Notes under the pieces: model-generated
What the model saw: only the letters and a program-made list of their open reading frames with translations
The model's database searches: none
What the model was told of the DNA's origin: nothing
Made by a program: the position numbers and the translations under genes
Assembly: GCF_001577305.1 (NCBI RefSeq)
Contig: NZ_CP014518.1
Location: forward strand, 1,364,001 to 1,428,000
Source: Sinomonas atrocyanea
Lineage (GTDB): Bacteria; Actinomycetota; Actinomycetes; Actinomycetales; Micrococcaceae
Length of the DNA: 64,000 bases
Direction of reading: 5' to 3'
Part shown: positions 33,139 to 42,900 of the stretch, piece after piece
How the letters are laid out: each line of letters opens with the position of its first letter
Position numbering within the stretch: the first letter of the stretch is position 1

Positions 33139-35940
33139 ATGGGCGGCGACCCCAGCACTCCGCGGGCGGAGGCGCGTGACATCCTCGAGCTGCGGGTCCA
33201 CGGCGTCCGCAACACGCCGCCCCAGGAGATGCTCGGGGTCGCCGTCGAGGCGATCGAGGTAGCCCGGGACGGCGCCATCCCGCTCGCCGACAGGCTCGCC
33301 GGCTTCTACACCGCCAAGGACCCCGACCCGGCCGCCGCCACCCGCATCGAGGCCTACAGCTGGGGGCACCTGGACCGCTTCGCGAAGGGCCGCGGCTTCC
33401 TCACCGGCGTGTGGCGCACGGCGTACAACGTGGTCTGGTTCCTCGTCGCGCCGTTCGGCTTCGCGAACGCCGGCTACTGGGCACGCGCGTTCGAGACCGA
33501 CCCCAGCCGCGAGGGCGGCCTGCGCACCGGCAGCGGCGGCGGGATCACGCGGCTGTTCGGCCTCGCGCTCACGCTCCTGCTCACCTCCGCCGTCTCCACG
33601 GTGGTGTTCGACCTCGTGGCGGTCCAGTGCTTCCTGCCCGCCGACCGGTCCGGCACGTGGCGCGTGTGCAGCGCCCTGCCCGGCCAGCTCGACGGGCTCG
33701 GGCAGTGGACGCGCGGCCAGCGGCTGGCCCTGTTCTCGCTCGCGCCCCTCGCAGCCGTCGCGGCGATGGCCGTCCTCGGGCTCATCAGCGACGTGCGGTT
33801 CCGCACCCGGATCCACGACGCCGCCAGGGTCCGCGCGGCGCACGGCGCCCCGGACGCGCTCCCGCTCGCCGTCCCCGAGATGTGGATGAGGCGGCGGGTG
33901 AACTCGCCGACAGGCCTGACGCACCTCGCCGCGAGCCTCGACCTCGTGGTGGCGACGCTCGCGTGGGACGCCGCCCCGCACGACGGCGCCGCCGCACCGA
34001 CGCTGTTCGTCCTCGCCCTCGTGCACCTCGCCGCCTCAGCGGCCATGATCGCCTTCTGGGCGAGGTCGGTGCGCGCCCCGCATCCGCTCCCGGTCGCCGA
34101 CGGCCTGCTCCGGCGGTTCGCGGGCAGCCGCGACGCGCAGGCCGGGGTGCTGCTGGTCCTCGCCGCCGTCATCTACGTGCTCTGCCTCGTCCTCGAGATC
34201 TGGGGCGCGGGCACCGACGTCCCCGGCCCGTTCGGCGGCGGCCAGCTCACCCCGACACTCATCCTCGTGGCCCTCACGGTCCTCGCCACCGCCGGCTGCG
34301 TGGTCCGCGCCGGCTACAACGAGTGGATCGCGGCGGCCGTCCTCTCCGCCGGGACCGCCGCCCTCTGGGCCCTCCTCGCCGGCTGGCTGGACCCGTTCGG
34401 GCCCGGCGCGAACGCAGCGGCGCTGGCCGTCGTCGTGCTCAGCGGCGTGGCGGTGGTGGTGCCGTACGTGTCCCTGCGCGGCAGGAACGCGCGCGCCCGC
34501 GAGGAGGCCTGGCACGGCGCCGGCCCTGGGGTCTTCATGTTCCTCGGGCTGCTGGTCGGCGCGTTCCTCGCGAGCGCTCTCGCGCTCGGGGCCGGCGCCT
34601 TCCTGCGCTCGGGCCGGTTCCAGACCAGCGCCGTGCCGTCAGACCCGCTCTTCCGGGCCGTGTCCCTCCCGGGCGGCGCGCACGACATCGCGGTGCCGAT
34701 CGCCTTCTGGGCCTTCGGCGGGGTGCTCGGCCTCATGGCCGCGGTGGTCACGCTGGTGCTGATCGTGGTCGGCCTGCTGAAGCTGCGCGCCACGACGATC
34801 GACGACCCCGCCATCGACCCGACCGAGGAGTGCTACCGCCCCGAGATCGCCCGGCAGCGCCGCGCCAGCGCCTTCCTCCAGCGCGCCGAGCCGCTCCTGC
34901 ACTTCCTCGCCTGGACTGTCGGCGTGGCCGTGGCGGTCTCCCTCGCGCTCGCCGTGCTGTGGCAGTACCGGGACCGCAGCGGGCGCTGGGCCTGGGTACG
35001 CGGGGTGCTCGCGCGCGCATTCGGGGCCGACTCCGTGGCCGTCCTGTGGCAGGCCGGCCAGCTGATCGTCCTCACCGCCGTGGTGCTGGGCGGCACGGCC
35101 GTGCTCTCGTTCGCCGTCGCCAAGGCGGCCGCGCCCGAGGCCGCGCGCCCGCTCGGGCTGCTGTGGGACCTCATGGCGTGGCTCCCGCGGGCCGCCCACC
35201 CCTTCGGGCCCGCGTGCTACAGCGAGCGGGCCGTCCCGGAGCTCGCGGACCGGATGATCCGCTGGCTCGAGCCGGACGGCGCCCCGGACCCGAATCGCAG
35301 GGTCCTGCTCGCGACCCACAGCCTCGGCACGGTCCTCGGCGTCGCGGCGCTGTTCCACCTCGCCGCGACCGGGCACGCGGACCTGCTCCCGCGGGTGCGG
35401 TTGTTGAGCTTCGGGATGCAGCTGCGCCCCTACTTCGGGCGGTTCTTCCCCGAGCTGTTCGGGCCGGACGTCCTCGGCACCCCGGGCGTGGGAGCGCCGT
35501 CGTTCTGGACCGCGGATCCGTGGAAGGGCAAGGACCTGCCGGCCCTGGGCGCCCCGCCGCGCAGCCGCGCCCGCGTCCTGGCCCGGGCGGGCGTGGCGGC
35601 CGTCCGGGGCACGGACGCGCACGACGGCGCGCGCTCGGCCGCCGCGGGACCGCTCACCGCGCTGCTCGGCTCGGCCCCGCGCCCTGCCGCGGGCACTGGC
35701 TCCGACGGGGGAGGAGCCCCGCAGGCCGGGCGGGCGCAGCCGGTGTGGCTGAACCTGTGGCGGCGCACCGACTACCTCGGGTTCCCGGGTTACTCGTACG
35801 CCCAGGACGCCAACGTCCTGGACCGGCTGGCCCTGGAGATGGAGCCCGATTCCTACATGGCCCAGGTCGCGACCCACGGCAACTACCTGCCCACGGTGGC
35901 CTACCTCGAGGCGCGCCGCGACCTGCTCCTGAACTGGTAG
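33139..35940 (+). CDS. Large membrane protein with split alpha/beta-hydrolase domain
   Basis: A 933-residue protein starting one base after the peptidase stop. It opens with ELRVHGVRNTPPQEMLG and IEAYSWGHLDRF, which look like the first strands of an alpha/beta hydrolase. A long central part (~95-690) holds some eight to twelve hydrophobic segments. The soluble C-terminal part has a nucleophile-elbow-like ATHSLGTVLG (Ser728), RLLSFGMQLRPYF and a terminal VATHGNYLPT with a candidate His. This reads as a lipase-like fold interrupted by a membrane domain. No named family recognised; function unknown. Confidence 0.7.
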   Translation: MGGDPSTPRAEARDILELRVHGVRNTPPQEMLGVAVEAIEVARDGAIPLADRLAGFYTAKDPDPAAATRIEAYSWGHLDRFAKGRGFLTGVWRTAYNVVWFLVAPFGFANAGYWARAFETDPSREGGLRTGSGGGITRLFGLALTLLLTSAVSTVVFDLVAVQCFLPADRSGTWRVCSALPGQLDGLGQWTRGQRLALFSLAPLAAVAAMAVLGLISDVRFRTRIHDAARVRAAHGAPDALPLAVPEMWMRRRVNSPTGLTHLAASLDLVVATLAWDAAPHDGAAAPTLFVLALVHLAASAAMIAFWARSVRAPHPLPVADGLLRRFAGSRDAQAGVLLVLAAVIYVLCLVLEIWGAGTDVPGPFGGGQLTPTLILVALTVLATAGCVVRAGYNEWIAAAVLSAGTAALWALLAGWLDPFGPGANAAALAVVVLSGVAVVVPYVSLRGRNARAREEAWHGAGPGVFMFLGLLVGAFLASALALGAGAFLRSGRFQTSAVPSDPLFRAVSLPGGAHDIAVPIAFWAFGGVLGLMAAVVTLVLIVVGLLKLRATTIDDPAIDPTEECYRPEIARQRRASAFLQRAEPLLHFLAWTVGVAVAVSLALAVLWQYRDRSGRWAWVRGVLARAFGADSVAVLWQAGQLIVLTAVVLGGTAVLSFAVAKAAAPEAARPLGLLWDLMAWLPRAAHPFGPACYSERAVPELADRMIRWLEPDGAPDPNRRVLLATHSLGTVLGVAALFHLAATGHADLLPRVRLLSFGMQLRPYFGRFFPELFGPDVLGTPGVGAPSFWTADPWKGKDLPALGAPPRSRARVLARAGVAAVRGTDAHDGARSAAAGPLTALLGSAPRPAAGTGSDGGGAPQAGRAQPVWLNLWRRTDYLGFPGYSYAQDANVLDRLALEMEPDSYMAQVATHGNYLPTVAYLEARRDLLLNW

Positions 35941-35946
35941 GGCCGG

Positions 35947-37278
35947 TCAGCGCGGCCCCAGGCGCTCGAGCCGCCGGGCCCAGCTCGGGGCGTGCTCGGG
36001 GCGGGGGCCGATGGCGATGAACCGGGCCGGGATCCGCTGCAGGACCGGGAAGCGGGCCAGGAGCTTCAGGGGCAGCGGCAGCGTGGTCGCCGAGGTCGCG
36101 AGCGCACCCCTGAGCGCGCGGTTCACCACGCCCCGGTGCGCGAGGCGCTGGAACGCCTGCACGAGCCTGGTCGGCGGGAGCCGGCGCCGCTGCAGCTCGG
36201 CGAGGACGTCCTCGGGGACCGGCCCGGGGGAGTGGCGCATCCGCTGGCCCACGATCCGGGAGGCGGCGACCGCGTCCTGGATCGCCAGGTTGATGCCCAC
36301 ACCTCCCACGGGGGACATAGGGTGGGCGGCGTCGCCGATGAGCAGCAGGCCGTCCCGGTGCCAGGTGTCGAGCCGCTCGATGCGCACGTCGAGCAGCTTC
36401 ACGTCGTCGAGGCGCTCGGGCGCGGCGTCGAGGCGGTCGGCGAGCCATGGCTGCAGCCGGGCGAGCCGGGCGCGGAACGCCCCGAGGCCCTCCGCCCGCA
36501 GGGCCTCGTCCTGGCCCTTGGCGATGAGGTAGCCGCACTGCCACGTGTCGCCGCGGTCGATCATGATCATGAACTCGCGCCCCGAGAGGCGCCCGACCCC
36601 GCCGTCCGGGTCGCCGGGATGCCGCGGAAGCCGGAACCACTCCACGTCCACGGGGACGCCGAACGCCCGCGGCTCGAGGCCCGCCCCGGCCCGCACCGCG
36701 GACCAGCGGCCGTCGCAGCCCACCACGAGGTCCGCGGCCAGCAGGTGCTCGGACGGCCCCGGCCCCGCCGCGCTGCGCCCGGCCGCCGCGGGCTGCGCGG
36801 CGCCGTCCTCGGCCGCCGGGGGACGGTAGTCGCGCCAGCGCACGCCGGCGACGCGGCCGGCGTCGTGCACGAGGCCCACCACCTCGGCCGAGCGCAGCAG
36901 CGTGAAGTGCGGCTCGGCCGCCGCCGCGTCGGCGAGCATCTCGAGGAAGTCCCACTGCGGCACGAGCGCCACATGCCGGTGCAGCCCGGGCAGCGAGCGG
37001 CCGAGGTCCGCCAGCCGCACCGTGCCGGCGTCGAGCTGGACCTCGGCCTCCTCGAGGAGCCGGTGCGGGAGCGCGGCGAACGCGGACCCAAGCCCCAGCT
37101 CGTCCAGGAGCGTCAGCGTCGAGGCATGGACGGTGTCGCCGCGGAAGTCGCGCAGGAAGTCGGGGTGCTTCTCGAGCACCACGGTGTCGATCCCGCCGCG
37201 CGCGAGCAGCAGTCCCAGGACCATGCCCGCGGGTCCGCCGCCCACCACCGCCACCCTCGTCCGCTCCGGTGCAGCCAT
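35947..37278 (-). CDS. FAD-dependent aromatic monooxygenase-like oxidoreductase
   Basis: A 443-residue group A flavoprotein. It has the FAD-binding GxGxxG in VAVVGGGPAGMVLGL, the DG motif near VVGCDGRWSAVR, and the second FAD motif LLIGDAAHPMSPVGGVGINLAIQDA. ATG 37278 is used because the Rossmann strand starts 8 residues later. Such enzymes hydroxylate phenols or related rings with NAD(P)H and O2. It is convergent with the cassette's last gene, 6 bases apart. Substrate not readable. Confidence 0.85.
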   Translation of the reverse strand: MAAPERTRVAVVGGGPAGMVLGLLLARGGIDTVVLEKHPDFLRDFRGDTVHASTLTLLDELGLGSAFAALPHRLLEEAEVQLDAGTVRLADLGRSLPGLHRHVALVPQWDFLEMLADAAAAEPHFTLLRSAEVVGLVHDAGRVAGVRWRDYRPPAAEDGAAQPAAAGRSAAGPGPSEHLLAADLVVGCDGRWSAVRAGAGLEPRAFGVPVDVEWFRLPRHPGDPDGGVGRLSGREFMIMIDRGDTWQCGYLIAKGQDEALRAEGLGAFRARLARLQPWLADRLDAAPERLDDVKLLDVRIERLDTWHRDGLLLIGDAAHPMSPVGGVGINLAIQDAVAASRIVGQRMRHSPGPVPEDVLAELQRRRLPPTRLVQAFQRLAHRGVVNRALRGALATSATTLPLPLKLLARFPVLQRIPARFIAIGPRPEHAPSWARRLERLGPR

Positions 37279-37354
37279 GGGCCCAGAGTACGCGCGCCCG
37301 GCCCGTTCCGGGCCGCCCCGTTCTGGGCTGCTCCGCTCCGCTCCGTGCACGGCG

Positions 37355-37398
37355 CGGGCGGACGACGGCGCGAGGCCGGTCGCGCCGTCGTCCGCCCG
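37355..37398 (-). terminator. Hairpin terminator, ACGACGGCG family
   Basis: Perfect 18-base arms (37355-37372 and 37381-37398) with an 8-base loop, centred on GACGACGGCGCG. It lies 16 bases beyond the formaldehyde dehydrogenase stop and ahead of the flavoprotein gene on the same strand. Confidence 0.75.
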
Positions 37399-37413
37399 TG
37401 GCGGGTGGTCGGG

Positions 37414-38628
37414 TCAGTTCTTGATGTAGCCGTTCGGGTTGAGGACGTACTTGGTCGCGGCGCCCTGGTCGAACTCGGCGTAGCCGCGGGGCGCGTCCTC
37501 GAGGGTGATCGCCTTGGCGTTGACGTTCTTCCCGATCGAGACGCGGTCGTGGAGGATCGCCATCATCAGGCCCCGGTTGTACTTCATGACGGGGCACTGG
37601 CCCGTGGTGAAGGACAGCGACTTGGCCCAGCCGGTGCCCAGGCTCAGGGACAGCGAGCCCTTCTTCGCGGCCTCGTCGATGCCACCCGGGTCGCCGGTGA
37701 CGTAGAGCCCGGGAATGCCGAGCGCGCCGCCGGCCGCCGTGATGTCCATGAGGTCGTTGAGCACGGTCGCCGGCGCTTCCTTGGCGCCCGCGCCGTGGCC
37801 CTTCGCCTCGAAGCCGACCGCGTCGATGCCGCAGTCCACGAGGGGCTCCCCGAGGATCTGCTCGATCTGATCGCCCGGTGACCCCTTGGTCAGGTCCACC
37901 GTCTCGCAGCCGAAGCTGGCGGCCTGCTTGAGCCGGTCGGCGTTCATGTCGCCGACGATCACGACGGCGGCGCCCAGCAGGAGCGCCCCCGTCGCCGCCG
38001 CGAGGCCCACCGGCCCGGCGCCGGCCACGTAGACGGTCGAGCCGACGCCCACGCCCGCGGTGACGGCCCCGTGGAACCCGGTCGGGAAGATGTCCGAGAG
38101 CATGGTCAGGTCCATGATCTTCTCGAGCGCCTGGTCCTTGTCCGGGAACTTGAGGCAGTTGAAGTCGGCGTAGGGGACGAGCACGTAGTTCGCCTGGCCG
38201 CCGACCCAGCCGCCCATGTCCACGTAGCCGTAGGCGGAGCCGGGGCGGTCCGGGTTGACGTTCAGACAGATGCCGGTCTTGCGCTCCTTGCAGTTCCTGC
38301 AGCGGCCGCAGGCGATGTTGAAGGGGACCGAGACGAGGTCGCCGACCTTGAGGAATTCGACGTCCGGGCCGGTCTCGACAACCTCGCCGGTGATCTCGTG
38401 GCCGAGGACGAGGTCCGGCGGGGCCGTGGTGCGGCCGCGGACCATGTGCTGGTCGGAGCCGCAGATGTTGGTGGTGACGGTCTTGAGGATGACCCCGTGG
38501 GGGACCTTGCGGCCCACGTTGGCCGGATTGACCCCGGGCCCGTCCTTGAGCTCGAACGTCGGGTAGTCGATGTCGATGACCTCGACCTTGCCGGGCTCCT
38601 TGTAGGCGACTGCCTTGTTTTCTGCCAT
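37414..38628 (-). CDS. fdhA: Glutathione-independent formaldehyde dehydrogenase
   Basis: A 404-residue zinc medium-chain dehydrogenase very close in pattern to Pseudomonas putida FdhA: TTNICGSDQHMVRGRTT, LGHEITGEV, structural-zinc cysteines in CGRCRNCKERKTGIC, VYVAGAGPVGLAAA for NAD, and the FdhA-typical TGQCPVMKYNRGLM. It oxidises formaldehyde to formate without added glutathione, using tightly bound NAD. It stands alone, with terminators on both sides. It complements hxlAB and the O-demethylase island in C1 handling. Confidence 0.92.
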   Translation of the reverse strand: MAENKAVAYKEPGKVEVIDIDYPTFELKDGPGVNPANVGRKVPHGVILKTVTTNICGSDQHMVRGRTTAPPDLVLGHEITGEVVETGPDVEFLKVGDLVSVPFNIACGRCRNCKERKTGICLNVNPDRPGSAYGYVDMGGWVGGQANYVLVPYADFNCLKFPDKDQALEKIMDLTMLSDIFPTGFHGAVTAGVGVGSTVYVAGAGPVGLAAATGALLLGAAVVIVGDMNADRLKQAASFGCETVDLTKGSPGDQIEQILGEPLVDCGIDAVGFEAKGHGAGAKEAPATVLNDLMDITAAGGALGIPGLYVTGDPGGIDEAAKKGSLSLSLGTGWAKSLSFTTGQCPVMKYNRGLMMAILHDRVSIGKNVNAKAITLEDAPRGYAEFDQGAATKYVLNPNGYIKN

Positions 38629-38818
38629 TGCTGGGTACCTCTCCGCTCCAGTGAAGCAGGGGCCCCCGCCCCCGCATGATGATTCAGTGGACCGTCTCGG
38701 GCGCCAGCAGCGGATTGGGGGACCGCGTGAGATACCGCTGACGTCGTTGTGGGGCGGTTCCTGCACCGTAGGCACGCGCGCAACGGGGGGTCAAGGGGCA
38801 GAGGTCCCCGCAGGCACA

Positions 38819-38881
38819 ACGACGCCGCACCGGCGCCCCGCTCGGCTCCAGGGGAGCGGCGAGGCGCCGATGCGGCGTCGT
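38819..38881 (-). terminator. Long hairpin after Rpf-like gene, ACGACGCCG foot
   Basis: Arms 38819-38837 and 38863-38881 pair over 19 positions with one mismatch and enclose a second stem (GCTC/GAGC). The foot ACGACGCCG is a variant of the recurring motif. A further inverted pair, CTGGGCCC/GGGCCCAG, is at 38891-38914. The rest of the 360-base gap up to 38987 shows no gene. Confidence 0.6.
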
Positions 38882-38937
38882 GCGGGCGGGCTGGGCCCCA
38901 GGGGGCGGGCCCAGAACGCGCCCGGTACCCAGCTGAC

Positions 38938-38964
38938 GGTGCGCCCTTTTTCCAAGGGCGCACC
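38938..38964 (-). terminator. Intrinsic-type terminator of Rpf-like gene
   Basis: Perfect 11-base arms GGTGCGCCCTT (38938-38948) and its complement (38954-38964) with a 5-base loop, 23 bases past the stop codon on the minus strand. Confidence 0.75.
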
Positions 38965-38987
38965 GCAGGCGGGCGAGGGCTCCGGGA

Positions 38988-39635
38988 TCAGGCCGGGAGC
39001 TGGAGGACCTGGCCGGGGAAGATCAGGTTCGGGTTGGCGATCGTCTTGGCGTTGGCGTCCGCGAGCGCCTGCCAGCCGCCCTGGACACCGAGCTTCTCGG
39101 CGATCGTGCTGAGAGTGTCGCCCGAGACGATGGTGTAGGTCTTGCCGCTCACGGCGACCTCGGCGGCGTGGCGGGCCGGCGCCTGCTGAACCGGGGCGGC
39201 CTGCTGGACCGGCGCCTGCTTCACGGGGACGACCTTCTCGACCGGGGCGGACTGCACCTGGATCGGGGTCGGGTTGGCGCCGGCGGTGCCGGAGAGGCCC
39301 AGCTTGGCCGAGCAGGCGGGCCACGCGCCCCAGCCCTGGCCGGCGAGCACGCGCTCGGCGACCGCGATCTGCTGCGCACGGGTGGCGGTGGTGGGCGAGC
39401 CCGTGCCGCCGTACGCGGCCCAGGTGCTCGGCGTGAACTGGAGGCCGCCGGAGAAGCCGTTGCCCGTGTTGATGGACCAGTTGCCACCGGACTCGCACTG
39501 GGCGAGCGCGTCCCACGTGGACCCGTCAGCGGCGTTCGCGGCGGGAGCGCCGAGGGCGGCAGCGCTGAGCGCGGCGCCGGAAGCGGCGACGAGGGCGAGG
39601 GAACGGCGTGCAGCGGTAAGGGTGATCTTCTTCAT
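38988..39635 (-). CDS. Rpf-like transglycosylase with LysM domain
   Basis: A 215-residue secreted protein. A signal peptide (about residues 1-35, ending APAANA) is followed by a resuscitation-promoting-factor/transglycosylase domain with catalytic Glu48 in WDALAQCESGGNW and two Cys for a disulfide. A Val/Gln/Pro linker (~110-160) leads to a LysM domain (YTIVSGDTLSTIAEKLGV to FPGQVLQLP). It would cleave and remodel peptidoglycan at the cell surface, with LysM holding it to the wall. RBS-like GAGACTCTT is weak. Confidence 0.9.
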   Translation of the reverse strand: MKKITLTAARRSLALVAASGAALSAAALGAPAANAADGSTWDALAQCESGGNWSINTGNGFSGGLQFTPSTWAAYGGTGSPTTATRAQQIAVAERVLAGQGWGAWPACSAKLGLSGTAGANPTPIQVQSAPVEKVVPVKQAPVQQAAPVQQAPARHAAEVAVSGKTYTIVSGDTLSTIAEKLGVQGGWQALADANAKTIANPNLIFPGQVLQLPA

Positions 39636-39936
39636 AAGAGTCTCAGGATGCTCGGGGCTCCACCGGCACTCCTTCCGTCCCCGGAACTCGTCGTGCGCCG
39701 CCGGCCCCTGACAGCTCGAAGGTCAGGTCAATGGTGTCTGCGCAGACGGCGGCGAACGGTGGACGGCAGCACCCGGCATATGTGGCCAACGGCTGTTGGC
39801 CGCAGGCTTTATGACGCCTCGCAGTGAGCTATCGCGGGCGGAGTCCGTTACCGAACTGATATCTACGGTAGGGTACAAGTCCTCTGTTGCCAAATCGTGA
39901 TCCGAGGAAGCGTGGTGGGAGCGTGCGCCGGCGAGG
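39636..39936 (-). other. Long 5' region of Rpf-like gene
   Basis: About 300 non-coding bases. Hairpins are visible: CCTGAC/GTCAGG (39707-39727) and GGCCAAC/GTTGGCC (39784-39801), plus a GATATC within an AT-richer block (39855-39900) that could carry a promoter. Many actinobacterial rpf genes have a c-di-AMP riboswitch here, but its conserved core was not convincingly found. The last 40 bases belong to the 3' side of the helicase gene. Confidence 0.35.
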
Positions 39937-42900
39937 CTAGGCGAGGAGACCGCGGACGTCCTCGGCGGTGAGGCTCGAGGAGAACATCGCGTCGTCGTCC
40001 ACCACGGAGGAGAACAGTGCGGCCTTCTTCTCCTTGAGCTCCATCACCTTCTCCTCGATGGTGCCCTTGGCCACCAGACGATACGTCATCACCCTCCGGG
40101 ACTGTCCAATCCGGTGCGCCCGGTCCACCGCCTGCGCCTCGGCCGCGGGGTTCCACCACGGGTCGAGGAGGAAGCAGTAGTCCGCCTCTGTGAGGTTCAG
40201 CCCGAACCCCCCGGCCTTGAGCGAGATGAGGAACACCGGGGCCTCGCCCTCCTTGAACCGGGAGACCACCTCGCCGCGGCGCCGGGTCGAGCCGTCCAGG
40301 TACTCGTAGGCGATCCCCGCGGCATCGAGCCGTTCGGCGGCCTTCTTCAGGAACGAGGTGAACTGGCTGAACACCAGGGCGCGGTGCCCCTCGGCCACCA
40401 CGTCGTCGAGCTGCTCGAGCAGGGCATCGAGCTTCGCGGGCATCACGCCCTCGTGCGAGTCGTCCACGAGCGCGGGGTCCAGAGCCATGAGCCGCAGGAG
40501 GGTCAGGGAGCGGAACACGATGAACCGATGGCGGTCCAGGTCCTCGACCAGGCCCAGGACCTTCTCCCGCTCCCGCTGCAGGTACTGCTGGTAGAGGGAA
40601 CGGTGCTTGGGGGAGAGCTCGACGTCGAGGCGCTGCTCGAACTTCTCGGGCAGCTCAGTGGCGACCGCCTCCTTGGTGCGGCGCAGCATGAGGGGGCGCA
40701 CCCGACGGCGGAGCCTCGCCAGCCGGTCGGCGTCTCCGCCCTTCTCGATGGGCCTGGCGAAGTCCTGTGCGAAGTGGCTGGCGGCCGGGAACAGCCCTGG
40801 CGACACGATCGCGAACAGGGACCACAGCTCCATGAGGTTGTTCTCGAGCGGGGTGCCCGTCAGGGCGAGCTTGAAGGGGGTCTCGAGGTCACGGGCGCAC
40901 TGGTGAACCTTCGTGGCGCGGTTTTTGAGGAACTGCGCCTCGTCCATGATGAGCCCGGACCAGTCGAGCGCGGCGTAGGCCTCGAAGTCGAGGCGGAAGA
41001 GGGCGTAGCTCGTGACCACGATGTCCGCCCCGTCCGCGGACGCGGCCACCGGCGTGCCGGACTTCCCCTGGGTGTCCGTCAGGGCCACCGTGCGCAGCCC
41101 CGGGGCGAACCGCCCGGCCTCCGCCTCCCAGTTCGGCACCACGGAGGTGGGCGCGAGGACCAGGAACGGGGGCTTCGCCGCGGCGTCCGGCTCCGCTGCG
41201 CCCGGCTGCGGGGCGGGGGCGGTGTCGCGCGCATGCAGGATCAGGGCGAGGGTCTGAAGCGTCTTGCCGAGGCCCATGTCGTCGGCGAGCACCCCGCCGA
41301 GGCCGTGCCGGTGCAGGAACGCGAGCCACTGGAAGCCCTCGTCCTGGTACGGGCGCAGGGTGGCCGCGAGCCCGCCGGGCACGGGCACCGGGTCGAGGGC
41401 GCGCGGGTCGAGCAGCCCCTCGACCGTCTGCTTCCACCGGGCCGGTTCGACCGTCTCGCCCGCGAGCTCGGAGATCTCGTCCCACAGCCCCGCCTGGTAG
41501 ACGCTCAGCCGCGGGGGCCTCTTCGCCGGCGGCCCCTCGATGCGCCATTCGCGCAGCTCGTGGGATTCGTCGATGATCCGCTTGAGCCGGCGGATCTCCG
41601 GGGTGTCGATCCGGAACCAGGTCTTGTCCGGCATCAGGACCTTGTCCCGCCCGCGCGCCAGGGCCGTGAAGATGTCCTGGAAGGGGATGCTCCGGTCCTC
41701 GATCTTGACCATGAGGCCGAGGTCGAACCAGTCGTTTTTCTCGGACTCGACAGCGCTGAGCACGAGCTGCGGGGCGCCCTCGAGGCGCCGGTAGTCCGGC
41801 TTGGTCCCCTCGATGCGCACGGCGACGCCGTCGAGGCGCTCGAGGGCCGGAAGGGTGCGTTCGGCGAAGTCCGCCGTGTCGAGGTCCTCAAGGCGGGCAG
41901 GCCCGACCAACGCCCCCGCGAGCGGGCTGTCGGCGAGGGCCTCCGCCACGCGCTGGAGCGTGCCCTCCTCGGCGGCCTCGTCCCGGTGGAGGCCCTCCCC
42001 GGGGACCGCCGCGAGCGGCAGCTGCCGGACGGCGTCGCCCGTCGGGTACTCCCAGTGCCAGGCGAGCCGCAGCTCGTCCCGCGGCCCGAAGCTCGCGGTG
42101 AGCACGAGGAGGGGAGGCTCGACGGGCGGGAGGTCCACGGCGTCGTCGGCGGTGATGGTGACCGAGCGGGCGAGATCGGGGTAGAACTCCGCGAGGAACG
42201 ACTCCCGGTCCGCGGCCGGGATCTCCACCCCGCCCGGGGTTCCCAGGAGCGCGCGCTCGCGCTCGCCGAGCCGCGACTCGGACTGCGCGAGGATGATCAG
42301 CTCCCCGTCCGCGCCGGTGCGCACGATCGCATAGGCGCCGTGGTCGGCGATCGTCCCGGCGCGCTCCATGGGCAGGGCGACGCCGTCGACCGCGAGGGTC
42401 GGCACGAGCCGGAGCGCGGCCGGGTCATCCTCCCCGGGGAGGGCCTCGAGGCCGACGGCGGCGGTCCCGTCCGCGAGCGTGACGCCGGTCCCGCGCCGGG
42501 CGGCAACCAGCTCGAGCCCGAGCGGGGCCGCGGCGCCGAGCAGCGTCCACAGCAGCGGGCTCGTGAACTCGTCCAGGTACAGCCAGGGATCGTTGCCGTT
42601 CCAGTAGCCCGACCCCGTCCCGAGGCGCAACGCCTGCAGCTCGCGGAGGAGCTCGAAATGGGGCGTGTAGAAGTCGCCGACGTGGTCGGGCCGGCCGAAC
42701 CGGCTCCAGGAGAGGTCCCCGCGCAGCCATCGGCCGGTGGCCGGGTTGTACTCGACCGGACGCATGCCGAGCCGGTGCTCACCGCGTCGGCGGGCACCGG
42801 ACCGGGCGAAGCGGCCGCCCAGGCGCGCCTCTACGTCGCGGAGCTCGAACTGGAGCCCGAGCCGGCCCGAACGCCCGTGCACGTGGCGCTCGCCGGCGGG

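Noticed and set aside
35654..38677. A 1007-codon minus-strand frame across several genes
   Set aside because: Out-of-frame shadow over the flavoprotein and fdhA genes; composition is Arg/Pro/Gly repeats typical of high-GC shadows.
39636..39936. Possible c-di-AMP (ydaO-type) riboswitch before the Rpf-like gene
   Set aside because: The context is right and hairpins exist, but the conserved core could not be matched by eye. A covariance-model search would decide.
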